DNA from: Rhododendron vialii
Taxonomy: Eukaryota; Streptophyta; Magnoliopsida; Ericales; Ericaceae
Assembly: GCF_030253575.1 (NCBI RefSeq)
Contig: NC_080557.1
Coordinates: forward strand, 29,063,501-29,127,500
Reading direction: 5' to 3'
DNA length: 64,000 bases
Shown here: positions 11,820-23,982 of the stretch, piece by piece
How the letters are laid out: the number at the start of each line of letters is the position of its first letter
Position numbering within the stretch: the first letter of the stretch is position 1
Notes under the pieces: generated by a model
Databases searched by the model: none
Seen by the model: the letters and a program-made list of their open reading frames with translations, nothing else
What the model was told of the DNA's origin: nothing
Made by a program: the position numbers and the translations under genes

Positions 11820-12240
11820 CAACAATAAGCCCAAAAACACCCTAAGTCGAAGAACTAGAACCTCGGACACCAAAGCTGCCACCGCCACAAAGCACCAAAT
11901 TGCTGTGAACCCACCATATGTCGCAGATCCCATAAACGATCGGAGAATCACTGGCCAAAGAGGCAACCACGTCAAAACCACCACACCTCACTGCCAGAAT
12001 TCACCCCGCATCACCTTTAAAAAGCCCTAGCCGCCCAACCCAAACCAAACCCGCCTCAGTCACTCACAGATCCATACAACACCTCTCAACTGGCTTCCAC
12101 CACAAAATAGAGCGACACCGGCAACGTGTACCTATAGACACCCCAATTTTCCCTAACGATTATTTCAAGTCCCACCTTGGGCTTGTTGTTATTCACAAAA
12201 TATTTAGCCTCTTTTTGCTTGATTGGGTGATTAAGACCTC
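11820..12240. other. Spacer, no gene seen
   Basis: C- and A-rich sequence with no long reading frame. TATAGACACCCCAATTT at about 12126 resembles the start of LTR family 2 and may be a stub of another copy. Confidence 0.4.
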
Positions 12241-13597
12241 TGTAGACACCCCAATTCGGGCTTCCATTTGATTTACTTTATTTTTGGATTGGTTCTTGTT
12301 TCCTCGATGATAAAACAGATCAAGAACAGTTTTGAGAATGATTGGGAATTTGAACTTTGTGTGTTTGCAAAACCCTTAACCGTAGCCAAAACCCTACTAG
12401 CACGTGTGGTCTGGAACCTGCGCGAGCGGGTCAAATCGACAGGTGGTGGTCAATGGTCAAATTTGACTGTTGACCAACGAGCGTGTTGCTTTGAGATGCG
12501 CGCGCCTATCTTGGACTTGCGCGCTCTGGTTAACCCCTTATCCCATCACCTTTTTTCTAGCTGCAGAAGCCATCATCAGGGGGCTACTAAGCCAGTTGTG
12601 CCTCCTTGGCAACCCGGGGATCACCCCTATGTTTCCTCTCTCTTAGCCCTCCCATCACCTTTATGGGAGACTTAACCACCAAGCAATCCCAACCAGCCCT
12701 TGTTGGCTAGCTGTACCAGCATATCTACCACCATTCTTCCTCCTATAAATACCCCCATCGTTCCTCCATGCCAAGGGTGACAAAAATTCAAATGGCTATC
12801 AAATCTTAACCCTAATTCTCTCAAACTCAAGCATACACTCCAACTATCACTCAAACAACCACTATACATCCATCTTTCAACCATTAAATACCAAGTTCAA
12901 ACCCTTTTTCAACCTCAAACAAAGGTATAAACCTTTACTATTTTCCTATTTTGATCCCTGAGGGGGGCTGGCAGGGCCAAGGCTGGTAATCTATACTTGT
13001 CTTGGTCCTAAAGCTGGCAAGGTTTCAAGAACTGTGTGATCATCACACCTGCGCGCATCGGTCAAAAGCTGGCGCGTGGCTGTGTGGGGACAGGGGTGTT
13101 GGTCTTTTATGTTTTTATTGACATATAAGACACTGTTGAGCATGTTAAAACCTGTTTTACTGTTTTCTTTGCTAAGATTGCTAGTAGTCTTTCAATATGC
13201 ATATCTGTTGTGTTGGAGTACCCCTGGGTTGCTTCGAACATGTCTCAGAGCCCAGGTATGCAACACCAAACATTAGAAGTCTAGTCAGAATTGGTGCGCG
13301 CCTATTGTTGAGCTGCGTGCGTAGGTGTAGCCTAGCTTCCAGTAGTTGGCTTTGCATGGGTAATTTGGCCTTTGGCCACTATTTTGTTCCCCACATTGTT
13401 TTATGGGGCATATTTCATTTAGATTCATTCTGCTTGTATTTATATGTCTCCTCTGTATATATAAACTGCTTGGTTTGTCCTGGGCGAGTACTGGTCATTC
13501 CAGAGCCCAGAGGGGGATAAAAACCAAAGCCTATTGGGACAAGCGAACACACGCGCGCTGGTCTGAGGTTCACAAGCGCATGTTGTCTCGCATGCAG
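12241..13597 (+). repeat. LTR family 2, copy B, truncated
   Basis: Starts TGTAGACACCCCAATTCGGG and follows copy C block by block, including the GGGGGGCTGGCAGGGCC landmark at about 12963 and the TATAAATAC promoter-like site near 12747. It stops about 430 bases before the end of the LTR seen in copy C, where LINE sequence takes over. Confidence 0.8.
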
Positions 13598-15800
13598 TGA
13601 TCTACGTGAAACAGATCAACTCATGCTTTGTAAGTACCAAGCTGGATAGAGTATTAGTCAATGAACATTGGATGAAAGTTTATAGCTGTTCTTCTGCTCA
13701 TTTTCCCACTTCTAGGTTTTCTGATCATTCCCCAACCATTGTGCATATAATTCCAAGTCCTAAGAAATTTAATAAACCTTTTAAGTTTTTTGATTTCTTG
13801 GCTAATCACCCCCAGTTCTTATCTGTGGTTCAAAGAGTCTGGAGAAGGGTGATCATTGGGAATCCAATGTTCTGTGTCTGTGAAAAGCTCAAGTTGTTAC
13901 AAATTGAGCTTAAGCAGCTTAATATTAGCGATTTCAGTGATATCTCTAAGAGGGTCGTTGACGCTAGGCATCTTCTTGAATCCTTGCAGAAGGATCTGAG
14001 TACACATTCTGCTAATCCCTCAGCTATAAGCCAGAGTGGTTCATAAGCAGTTTCTCACTTTGCTTAGAGCTGAGGAATGTCTAGCTAAATAGAAGTCAAG
14101 GATTCTGTTGCTGAAACTTGGTGATCAATGCACTTCTGATTTCTTTAAAGCTATAAGCAATACCAGAAATAGAAGTAAGATTACCAATTTGGTTTTAGAA
14201 GATGGGTCTCTCACTCATGACATTAAGGTTGTTAAGTCCAGTTTTGTCAATTTCTACACTAATCTGCTAGGATCAGCTCATTATACTCCTTATCAGGGGC
14301 TCTCTAGGATCCAGCAAGTAGTTAGGAAGAGAATTTTTGATAGTCAAATGTTGGCAATGATTGCTGAGGTTACTGACCTTGAAATTAAGGACACATTATG
14401 GTCTCTTAATCCTAGCAAAGTCCCTGGTCCTGATGGCTACAATGCTGGTTTCTTTAGGAAATCTTGGCCTATCATTGCAGCTGTTAAGACCTTTTTTAGG
14501 TCTAGTCAGTTGCTCAGAAAGGCAAATTCTATTATTCTTGCCCTTGTCCTTAAGGTTCCTAATCCATCCAGGGTTGGGGACTTTAGACCCATCTCCTGTT
14601 GTAACACTGTTTACAAGTGCATCTCTAAAATTCTGGCTAAAAGATTGCAGGTTGCCCTCCCTACATTGATTGACTCTGTACAATCAGGTTTTGTTAAAGG
14701 TAGGAGGATTGCTGATAATATTTTCCTTACCCAAGAACTTATGAGAGGGTACCATAAATCATCACCTTATCCTAGGTGTGCTATGAAAGTAGACATCCAG
14801 AAAGCATAAGACAATGTGAGATTGGAGTTCCTTTGAGATGTTTTTATCTTCCATGAATTTCCATCCCACACTGATTAAATGGCTTCAAGCTTGTGTTACC
14901 ACTGCTAACTACTCTCTTAGTATCAATGGGGAAGTCACTGGTTACATTCTTTGAAAAAGGGGGCTTCGACAGGGGAGACCCCTTGTCCTCATACTTATTT
15001 GTCATTGTGATGGAAATTCTCACTTGTCTTCTTAGGGAGAAATCCATGCTTCCTGATTTCCATTTTCACTGGAGATGTGGAGCTATTAAGATTATAAATC
15101 TTTGCTTTGCTGATGATCTCATGATTTTTTGCAAGGGAGCTCTGACTTCAGTCAATCACATCCAAGAAGCTCTCATTGAGTTCCAGGGTTTGTTTGGTCT
15201 GTCATGTAGTCCTGGGAAGAGCAACATTTACTTCTCTAGGGCTTGGGTGTCTTAGGTTTCAAGGAAGGCACTCTGCCTGTTAGATACCTTGGAGTGCCTC
15301 TTCTCTCCACTAAACTCAAAGCCTCTGACTGCTAGTGTTTAGTGGATAGCATTATTGCTAAAGGTCTTGGACTAATAAGGACCTCACTTATGCTGGCAGG
15401 ATGCAGTTGATTAAGAATGTCCTTTTCTCCATTAAAACCTATTGGTCCTCTCTATTTGTCATCCCTAAAAAGGTGATTAAGGAAGTTGGGTCAATCCTTA
15501 GAGCTTTTCTTTGGATTGGCCCTGATCTTAGGAAAACCTATGCTAAGGTTTCCTGGGAACATCTGTGCTCCTCTAAACAGGAGGGGGGGCTTGGTTTTAA
15601 ATCTATTCAAATTTGGAATAAGGCAGCCATTGCCAAGCATATTTGGTTCCTTATTTCAGCAGGGGGGTGTGGTGTCAATGGGTTAAATCTTACTTAATAA
15701 AAGGAAGGAATTTCTGGAATCTAAAAATTAATGCTGATTGCACTTGGGTCTGAAGGAAGCTTTTGAACATTAGACCTTTGGTGATTAAGAGCACTATACC
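13598..15800 (+). pseudogene. L1-type LINE ORF2 remnant (endonuclease end plus reverse transcriptase)
   Basis: Plus-strand frames give the tail of an apurinic endonuclease (KLDRVLVNEHW, SRFSDHSP) at about 13620-13740, then the linker. The L1-type reverse transcriptase follows: SLNPSKVPGPDGYNAGFF, DFRPISCCNTVYKCISKILA, QSGFVKGRRIADNI (14108-14806), a GDPLSSYLFVIVMEIL block (about 14968) and the catalytic region FADDLM at about 15110. ORF2 nicks target DNA and copies LINE RNA. Stops at about 14807, 14834 and 14875, other stops and frame changes make it inactive. It lacks the start of the endonuclease and a visible A-tail, so both ends are lost. Confidence 0.9.
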
Positions 15801-15832
15801 ATGTGCAAGGGTATCAACGCCGCATTGCACAA

Positions 15833-17543
15833 TGTAAACACCCCAATCTGGGCTTCTAGATTAGTTTACTTACGGTATTTGATTCCCCGATGATGAAACG
15901 GATCAAGAACACCCTGGGAATGATGAGTATTTGAGTTTTGAGTGTTTGAAAAACCCTTGAACCTAACCTGATCCTAAGCCCCTTCAAAAGGCCAAAAACC
16001 CTATTGACGCGCGCTGCTCTCAGACCTTCGCGCGATGGTCAAACTGTTAGGTGGTGGTCAACAGTCAAAGTTTGACCATTGACCAGCGCGCCCGGGCGTA
16101 ACCCTCGCGCGCCAGACTGACTCCATCGCGCGCCGGAGCGCAATGCTTGTTCCCACCAACTTTTCTTGAGGTGGAAACTTGGCCACCAATGCAACCTTAG
16201 CCAACCTCATGGACTGGCTGAACTCCTCTCTTTGCAGCCCATACTTACCTCCATCTCCTCATATATACTGCCCCCATTGTTGCTCTTTCAAAGGGTTACA
16301 AAAATTCAAAAAAAGAGTAAGCACATAAGCTCTTGTGTTTTTCATCCAAATTCACATTCCTCAAAATACTCAACACAAGCACCCCAATCAACTACAAACC
16401 TCAAAGCTCAACCTCTTTCAAACTCAATCTAGGTATAACATACCTACTGTTTTCTGTTCTGATCCTTGAGGGGGGCTGGCAGGGCCAAGGCTGGTAATCA
16501 ATACCAGTTCTGGTCCTAAAGCTGGCAGGGTTTAGCCGTTGTGGTAGGAACCAGCGCGCGACGGTCCCAGTCTCGCGCGCGACACTCTGTGGCCGCGCAC
16601 ACAGGATCGCGTGGGGATTGGTTTCCTACTATTTTAGGTCTTTTGTTTATATAGATCACTCTGCAAGCATGCTAACAGCCAGTTTACTGCTTTCCTTAGT
16701 ATAAACTACTAGTCTTAGTTCAATATGAGTTTCTGCTGTTATGGAGTACCCATGGGATCATTCTAGACCTGTCCCAAAACCCAGAAACATGCAAACCAAG
16801 CACTGGTCTGGTTGCACTTGGGCGCGACAATCGCGCGCCAGAACGCCTCTGACCAGTGGTTGGCCTTGCACGGGTAACTTGGCTTTAGGCCATTATTTTG
16901 TCCTCACACTGTTTATGGGGTGTTTTGTTAATTTGTAGGGCTTTTCAGCCATTAAAGTGCTTAAAATTGTGTATATTAACTGCCTATAAATTGTATTGTT
17001 TGTCTTAGGTTTGCACTAGTCCTTCCAGAGCCCAGAAGGGGATAAAATACAACCTGTTAGAAGGATATCAACCTGCGTGCGATTGTATGGGTTTGTCGCG
17101 CGATGGTGGGCTTGCATGCACATAGATACATGCATGCAAGTTGGCCGCTGTACATGTCAAATTCATGTAGTGCACTGTTTTGATGTTCTTTCACAGTGTT
17201 GGGTTTTATTCCGCTTATTGTTTATCATTTCATCCATCCATGATATTCCATTCACATCCTGCAAAGTGTTACAGTTTGAATCCCTGATTAACTGTTCCCC
17301 GCCCCTAATTGGCTAAAGAATTGATTAATCAAACAGAATCACAAAATATTTTCGCAAATGCCTAAGTAGAGACCGATCTTCGGATTGGGCGAGCGGCGTG
17401 CCTTAAAACCCTTTCCCTCTCGTAACCTGGCTCCCGAACCCAGATATGGTTATGACGGACTAGTGCCTTCACCTTTTTCAAAAATCAAACAGCCCAGCGT
17501 GCGTTTTAAGTTTGGTTCCTTGGGTGTCGGACCTTCAAACCCA
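15833..17543 (+). repeat. LTR family 2, copy C, essentially full length
   Basis: A 1.7 kb LTR beginning TGTAAACACCCCAATCTGGG and ending AAACCCA, followed after two bases by TGGCAACTCTGAATTGAGC, a one-base variant of the primer-binding site. Landmarks match copies A and B. The high CpG text (CGCGCG clusters at about 16010-16140 and 16550-16600) is striking. Confidence 0.8.
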
Positions 17544-17600
17544 AGTGGCAACTCTGAATTGAGCGCTCGTCTACCAAAAAAGCGCGCTCATCGATCCGCC

Positions 17601-17858
17601 ATTTTTTTTGGGCACACTGCCCACACACGAGCATTCAACAAGAAGGTGAAGCCACGAGATATTAAGGTGGGGAATGTGGTGCTCAAAGCAATCCGTCGCC
17701 ACATTTCGGACCCAAAGGGCAAGTTTAGACCAAACTGGGGAGGACCCTACTTTGTCAAACGCATACTGTCTGGAAAAGCAGCATACATCGCAGACTTGGA
17801 TGAGTTGGAATTCACAACACCGGTCAATATCGACAAGTTGAGGAACTATTACCCCTGA
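17601..17858 (+). pseudogene. Integrase C-terminal fragment (Ty3/gypsy)
   Basis: An 85-residue stretch matches the C-terminal domain of Ty3/gypsy integrase: VKPRDIKVGNVVLK, then GKFRPNWGGPYFVKRIL and a YYP end. This part binds DNA and target chromatin. It begins abruptly about 60 bases after the primer-binding site of LTR copy C, so gag, protease, RT, RNase H and the integrase core are absent. A deletion joining the leader to the integrase end, near a GGGCACAC shared with the leader of copy A, is the simplest reading. Confidence 0.82.
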
Positions 17859-17863
17859 GAGAT

Positions 17864-18030
17864 GCTTGTTGGGTCGAAAACCACATGGGTGGGTGAACCC
17901 AAGAAAAAATTAAAGCAGCCTGCTAGGTCGAAAACCCGCAAGGGCGGCTTAGGCAAAAACTAAGGCATAAATAAAGCGCTCACTAGACTGAAAACCCGCA
18001 AGGGCGGTTTCGGCAAAATCAAGACCATAA
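17864..18030 (+). repeat. Post-integrase hairpin repeats
   Basis: Three degenerate units share GTCGAAAAC followed by CCGCAAGGGCGG-like text (near 17872, 17926 and 17984). CCGC-AAGG-GCGG can pair as a small hairpin. Similar units are known after the integrase in Tat and Ogre-type elements. A GGGATATGTAGGCAG block at about 18129 is another feature I associate with that group. Confidence 0.6.
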
Positions 18031-18369
18031 AAGGAGAGGAAAATACTCGAGTGAACCCTAGCCAAAAACAAAAACAAAAACAAAACAAGTCTTTGTGGGA
18101 ACTACGTTTATGGCCTGATTCCCTCCATGGGATATGTAGGCAGTCTCCAAATTGAGATTCGGCCACCGCAATCACTACCACTTCCAAGTTTCTAGGTCTA
18201 TCCTAAAGCATATTCATTATCAAACTATGGCAAAGACGTCTTAATAAAGCAACTGATGTTTTATTATTTCCAAGGAAAAATGAAAAGCAAGCTCAAACAA
18301 TTCTCAACCTTTGAAAGCTAGAATCAAACGAAAAAATTCTTTCAAAAAGCATAAGCAATTTGTCAATCT

Positions 18370-19651
18370 CTAGGTCTTCCTTCTCTTCGCGCTTTTGTCT
18401 CCCAAAAGGTCTTTCTTCAACCAGCGCTTATATGAACTTGACAGCTTGTCAGCAAAGTTCATAGCAACATCTTGCATCGCCCGATTCAGCCAAAGACGAA
18501 GCATATTGCGACGAAGGTTGGCATCATGGGCCTTGGAAACAGCATACTCAGGATTACCTAAGACCTTGGCTTGTTCAGCCCCAAACTGCCTTTGAAAGTG
18601 AGCAGGAAAGTAGAAGGTAACTTGAGTGATACAAATCACTGCTACACCAAAATGGTTCATGGTACTTGCGGTCATGCTCTCAACACCATACAAGGGGCAA
18701 ATCCATCGGATCCGATCGCCCTTGCGAGTCTCCATTCATGCCTTCCAAGCAGCCTCGGTTGGAAACTGCCTAGTCACACGACGCTCTGTGCAGTGTTCTG
18801 AACTATAGGGAAGCCGTTCTGGTGCGTTCCATACACTTAGCTTCTCATAAAGCCATATCTGTAGAAAACAAGGGAAGATTACAAGTTGTGAAAACACGTG
18901 AGTCGAAGCAAAAGAGTGATGAGTGAAAAGATAACTTGGTAATAACAAGATAAAGAGCGAACCTGTCGTAACAAAGGACCGCCTAAGAACTGAGCTATTG
19001 GAAACCCTTCACTGCATCGAGACCCATCAAGGTCTCTGCCAACACTAAACCAGGAAAACCTACACGATTTCCAATCTGTTGAGCGAAATCAAGTAGTATA
19101 GAATCAGCATGGCCAGAGGAAGGGCCGAGCAAGTAATAGTGAAGAAGACAGACACACAGTGCTTGAAAGCACGCTTTCTGTCGAGAGACTTGATGATGAG
19201 CTTCAGCTGTGCCAAAACGCTGAATAAACTGAAGGGTTTCCAACCTTCCATTCACCATGAAGAACCTGACTTCGTGTTTCTGAACTTGGAGTAGAACCTT
19301 CAAAAGGTTGCCATGATTGGACAAAGGGTTAGGAACAATAAGACCTTCTCTATCTGAATGCCCCATAATAGCTACAAACTCCTTGATGGTAGGACACAAT
19401 TCTTCTCTTCGAAGTCAAAAGACATGAAGAACAGGATCCCACAAGCTAGTGGCTGCACGAAGAAAAGCAAAATTCACTGGGATTTGGCGAAGAGAGAAGA
19501 GGAAGTCCATACCAAAGGACTTAAAGCGTAGACGGTCGAGGCCATTGAAGGAATCCAACCACTGATCAAGAACTGGTTGTGCCATATGTAAGAAACTGTT
19601 GCTTACAAACCATCGAATTTCGTAGAATGCGTACTTATAGACTAAATTCAA
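18370..19651 (-). pseudogene. Antisense ORF of a Tat-type element, decayed
   Basis: Antisense to the integrase remnant lies a coherent protein-like frame. From 19651 it reads WLDSFNGLDRLRFKSFG then LWDPVLHVF, an in-frame TGA, and LRREELCPTIKEFVAIMG, resembling the DUF7745/plant mobile-domain proteins carried antisense in plant Tat elements. A spliced junction is visible: the exon ends GGPLLRQ, an intron follows, then ATATGGCTTTATGAGAAGC resumes as IWLYEKLSVWNAPERLP near 18860. A second in-frame TGA lies just before 18735, and the frame ends at 18370 with a basic tail. Function unknown. The two stops argue against activity. Confidence 0.7.
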
Positions 19652-19934
19652 GTCCTAGTTCGAATCGGAATTGGATTTTAAATCCTCAGTAACCTAGTCG
19701 GTCTCTCGGCCTGCACTTCGATATGACGGCCATAGGATCAATCCATCGGCCCATGAAAATCAAGGTTGACCTAAAGTCAAACCCAAGCAGATGAAACGAT
19801 CCCTCGGCCGCCAAATCGATGGCTCGGCCACCAGAATGAATGTTTTCCAGTGAGCTTCCACGATTTTGCCCAATTCGTCGAAATATGAATTTCATACTAA
19901 AACAAAAAGGCACAAAAGCAGCATACACAATCAC

Positions 19935-20800
19935 ATATCAGAGAAAAGGATTTTGTTTCATATAACAAAAGCTTTTTACATCACAAGGTGAATCATCCCA
20001 CATTTCCTAAACAAACTATACATCGGTTTCCTGTCAAACTAACCTATTCAGGAAGGAAAAAAAATAGAAAAACAGAAAAGAAGGAGAAGAGGATGCTGAA
20101 TCCTCTGGTAGTTCGAACACCAGAGACCAGCTGCAATTAGGAAGAAAACACCCCCGGGGCGACATGAACCAAAGAAGCATTGTGGTGCAGAAGAGACACC
20201 ACGTGGCACAAAAAAACCACCATATCGCGTACAAACACCACCCCGGGAGTTTCCTGTCACGGAAGCAAGCCACCCATGCGAGGGTCTCTAATCAAGCATC
20301 AAGACACGATCGAAAACATCGCGGACTCCCCCCGAGATCGCTGACCACACATCACCCATAGCCCGAACTCGACGAGAATGAAGGAGAGAGGAGGCGGAAC
20401 AGTCCCCAGTGAAGCCTTCGGCAAGGAAGAGGAACGAAGAGAGGAAAGAGAAAGAAGAGAAATGAAAATAAAAGGCCGAAGGCTCGGCTTTTATAACACT
20501 CTGAAGATGAAACGATTACTTGGCCGGTTCATCGATAACTCGGCCGATACATCAATTGCTCGGCCGAGAGATCGATCTCCTAGCTCTCTAATCTATCTCT
20601 TGCAGCTACAACAAATCTTGCCCAATGCACTAATGTGAGGTTTTGGGTCCATGACCAACAAAAACCAATGATTGAAGCAGCCTTGGGGGCATTCTTGAGC
20701 AACATGATCAGAGTTATCCTTGGGGGCATACCCGAGCATAGAAAATATCAAAGCCTCCACAAGCTCTCTCTCCATAGCAGCGACCTCACCAAATGCTCCC
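19935..20800. other. 3' untranslated region of a retroelement, no gene
   Basis: Several short frames exist but none resembles a protein family. CTCGGCCGA motifs recur at 20535-20570. CTTGGGGGCAT occurs twice (20683 and 20719), resembling polypurine tracts used to prime plus-strand synthesis, but a following LTR could not be defined. Confidence 0.4.
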
Positions 20801-20820
20801 CCATCTCCATCAAGACACCC

Positions 20821-22150
20821 AACAGTTCAATAACCCCTCAGCGGCTCTACGCCCATTACTCAAGCAACTCTACAAAATCCCAGCGGCCCCATGCCTGTAC
20901 TCACCATCTCATAAACTCACTAATATCAAGCCATTCAGCAGCTCTACGCTCGCAATCAACAGCATTATCCCCATAGTTCTATGTCCGATCACTCAGTAAG
21001 CTCTACGCCTGTACTTACCATCATTTAGCAGCTCTATACTCGCTCTAATAACTCTATGAACACCACTTCAACTAATCAGCACCACCATCAACATGCAAGC
21101 CCCAAGCACACTATCCTAGCAGGCTCCAAGCCCATTATTCTAATAGCCCCGAGCCTATTGTCTCAGCATCTCGCCTACTATCATAAGCCCAGCAGCTTTA
21201 CATCCACCAACTCAGTAGCTCTACGCTTGCTATTTCAGTGGCTTTACGCCTATCACTATCAAGCAAACTCAGTGGCTCTACGCCCACGACCTCAGCAGCT
21301 CTACGCTCGCTATTACAGTGGCTTTACGCCCATTATCTCAGTGGCTTCACGCCTACTATCTCAACAGGCTCCACGCCGCCCCAACCAACAAGATATCATC
21401 TGTTCTCAAGCTCTATGCTTGAATGCTCAAAATCTAACATTTTGAATGCTTGAAGCTCTTCAAATGCCCAACCACTGTGCACTGAATGCTCAAGCTCTAC
21501 GCTTGAATGCCCAACCACTGCGTACTAAATGCTCAAAGCCTGTACTTTGAATGCTCGGATTCTATCCTCTGAATGCTCGAGCTCTACGCTCTGAAATGCT
21601 CAAGTCCAGAACTTGAAAAAGCTCTATGCTTATATCGAACACACACGCACGGGCCCATGCACATATTGCATCAATCTCATCGAGTCTGCATCAATCACAT
21701 TACCATTATCATATTTGTTCACATCTAACCATCATCATCATACACATACTATGTTTTGCATCTCTTTCTCTCTCATGAAATAGGTCAATCCTGTAATCAA
21801 CTGGCTCCACGCCTCAGTTTTATTGATCGGTCCAGCACCTTGATCCTTTGGCTCTATGCCAAAATTTATGATGGAAAAGCTCCATGCACAGACCTTCAGA
21901 ATACAACCGGCTCTACGCCTCGGTTCAACCACATCAAACTCTAAGTTCCGACTCAGGCTCTCGCCTTACGAATGCAATTGGCTTTATGCCTCAAATCCGT
22001 CAAGCTCCTCAAGCTCTCGCCTCATGACTGCAACCGGCTCCGCGCCTCGGTTCTATCACCTCAAGCTCTAAGCTCTGTTTCCTCAGGCTCTCGCCTCATG
22101 ATTGCAACCGACTCCGCACCTCGGTTCCCTTATCTCAATGCCCGATGCTT
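20821..22150. repeat. Degenerate tandem repeats around GGCTCTACGCC
   Basis: About 1.3 kb is built from short units centred on GGCTCTACGCC or variants (GCTCTACGCTTG, GGCTCCACGCC, GGCTCTCGCC). Spacing is roughly 25-70 bases. The core GGC-TCTAC-GCC is a self-complementary hairpin. The middle part (21404-21620) changes to units with GAATGCTC. It lies between the end of one retroelement and the integrase end of the next. It has no coding support. Confidence 0.75.
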
Positions 22151-22379
22151 CAGTTACTGGCCTCGTGCCTCCATATCTCAAAATCGGCGTTCGATTCATC
22201 CCCAGCAGATGGTTTGGATTCCACCCAATTACATCTATTCCATAAAGCTCATTCACAAGGATAAGCTACTCTACCGAGCTCCTCTCAATCAAAGTAAGGA
22301 TGATCGAGAAAAGTAAACAACTCGTCCGCTGTGTATTAATCTACCCCAAAATACTAAGGACGCTCTCCGCAAAATTTCC

Positions 22380-22762
22380 CCCGGCAGCCCCGTGCTCCTT
22401 CAACTATTTTTCGCCAAAATCTTGGTATAGCCCATGAGTCGGTGAACAACAACAGCATTGCTTCGGACCTCGACTTAGCCGAAGAGGAATGTGACAACGC
22501 AAGGATCAAGCTCGCGTCGTACCAACAAGAGGTTGCAAAAGGCTACAACCGAAGCGTCCGCCTTAAGTCGTTCAAGCCTAACGATCTCATCTGGAAAAAA
22601 GTGGTGGAGAAGTCCAAAAAGCGAAAGCTAATGCCCAACTGGGAGGGCCCCTACCGAGTTCTCAAGCACCTCGGATTAGGAAACTACAAATTAGAGAAGC
22701 TGGATGGTTCCCCCATTGCTAAAACATGGAATGCAAACAACCTGAAGAAGTTCTATGGATAG
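22380..22762 (+). pseudogene. Integrase C-terminus of the right Tat-like element
   Basis: A clean 106-residue frame ends the pol gene. It reads ARIKLASYQQEVAKGYNRSV, then FKPNDLIWKKV and LMPNWEGPYRVLKHLG, and finishes NNLKKFYG before the stop. This is the C-terminal DNA-binding part of a Ty3/gypsy integrase, typical of Tat-type elements. The upstream catalytic core is not recognisable in 22200-22440, so the 5' part of the element has been lost. The antisense ORF, polypurine tract and LTR follow at 23.6-28.8 kb. Confidence 0.85.
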
Positions 22763-23622
22763 TACTCGGTTACCGAAGCCCAATTCATCTCTTTTATGTT
22801 GCATTTTCTTTTATGTTGCATTTCCTTTTAAATCTCAAAGCCAACTTGCTTATGTAATGACAGCACTCTAACAAGTTTGAACGAGAATTCTCTCTTCTTA
22901 GCACTACGTGTATCCTTTGCTGTTTAAATTACTTACACGCGGATCCGTTCTTGCCCGGACCGTTTTACACCGACTTCAGGGATATTGTTCTTTCGTAGGT
23001 GATAACTTTGGACAAAATTCCCACTAAGTCGCCCCGGCCTCTTCGGTCGTTTGGATTTCTGGTCACTCGCTTTAAGGATACTCGGCTTCCTCCCGAGCCC
23101 CTTATACCGACCCACCAAACATCTCTCACTGCTCGGACTCACTGCGTCCCGAACCTGTGGCAGAAGCCATATCCCTTCGCGACTTCGGCCTACATCCCCA
23201 AACAGTACTACCATCTCGCGTCTACTCCTCGCTAGGCTTATTTCCGTTAACAAGCAGGGGCTCCGGATCAGGTCACTTTTCCCTGAATAAACATCCTTTC
23301 TATGCTTGGCAATATTCTTCGGTTAATGCTTCGGTTAAACTTGTTTTACAAATCTTCAAATCTCACCGAAGCAGGGGCATCATCACCCAAGCAGTAAACC
23401 AATCAGACAAGCATTTCAAAGAAAACATTCAGGAAAAGAAAGCATTCATTCACAAGGCATCATGAGTTTTAGCGCCAAATCATAAACAAAAAGGTACAGC
23501 TTCGGTATCAAATATTTACAAGCCCTGGAACAGCAAAGTCTAAATGTCCGGAGCCGTCCAGTCAAAGCTACAGAATCAAAAGACATGAAATCTCAAAAAT
23601 AAGGGGAAAGGAGGACACTATC
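22763..23622. other. Spacer between pol and antisense ORF of the Tat-like element
   Basis: No supported gene. GC-richer text with scattered TCGG motifs, consistent with the untranslated stretch between the integrase end and the antisense ORF. Confidence 0.5.
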
Positions 23623-23982
23623 CTAAGCATGAGCGTTGGGGTCGAGTTGGTCCTCGGGCGCAGGGGCATTGGGATCGGCTGGGTTCCCAGGGTTTTGATC
23701 CTCGGACACGGGCTCCACCACCTCTTCCTCTTTCTTAGGCAGGACAAGCTCTTCGGGAGGCGCCTCGGGAAGTGTTCGGAGATCGGAGTCTTTAGGGAGG
23801 TTGAGCCTCCTCACCAAGGCTTCATGGCCATACCGAAGGCCGTCCAAGAAACGGTCCCAATGCAGCTCGGCCTCGATCTCCCGGACCTGCTTCTTATATT
23901 CTGCTCCGGCTGCGTCCCAACCTTCATCGTAGCCTCTTTTCCTCACGAAGTCAACCTCTGTGGCCCGGGTGATGATACGCAC

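Noticed and set aside
12241-17543. LTR copies B and C with the LINE between them read as one complete LTR element
   Set aside because: Copy B lacks its end and the sequence between is a LINE without primer site or polypurine tract, so they are two separate fragments.
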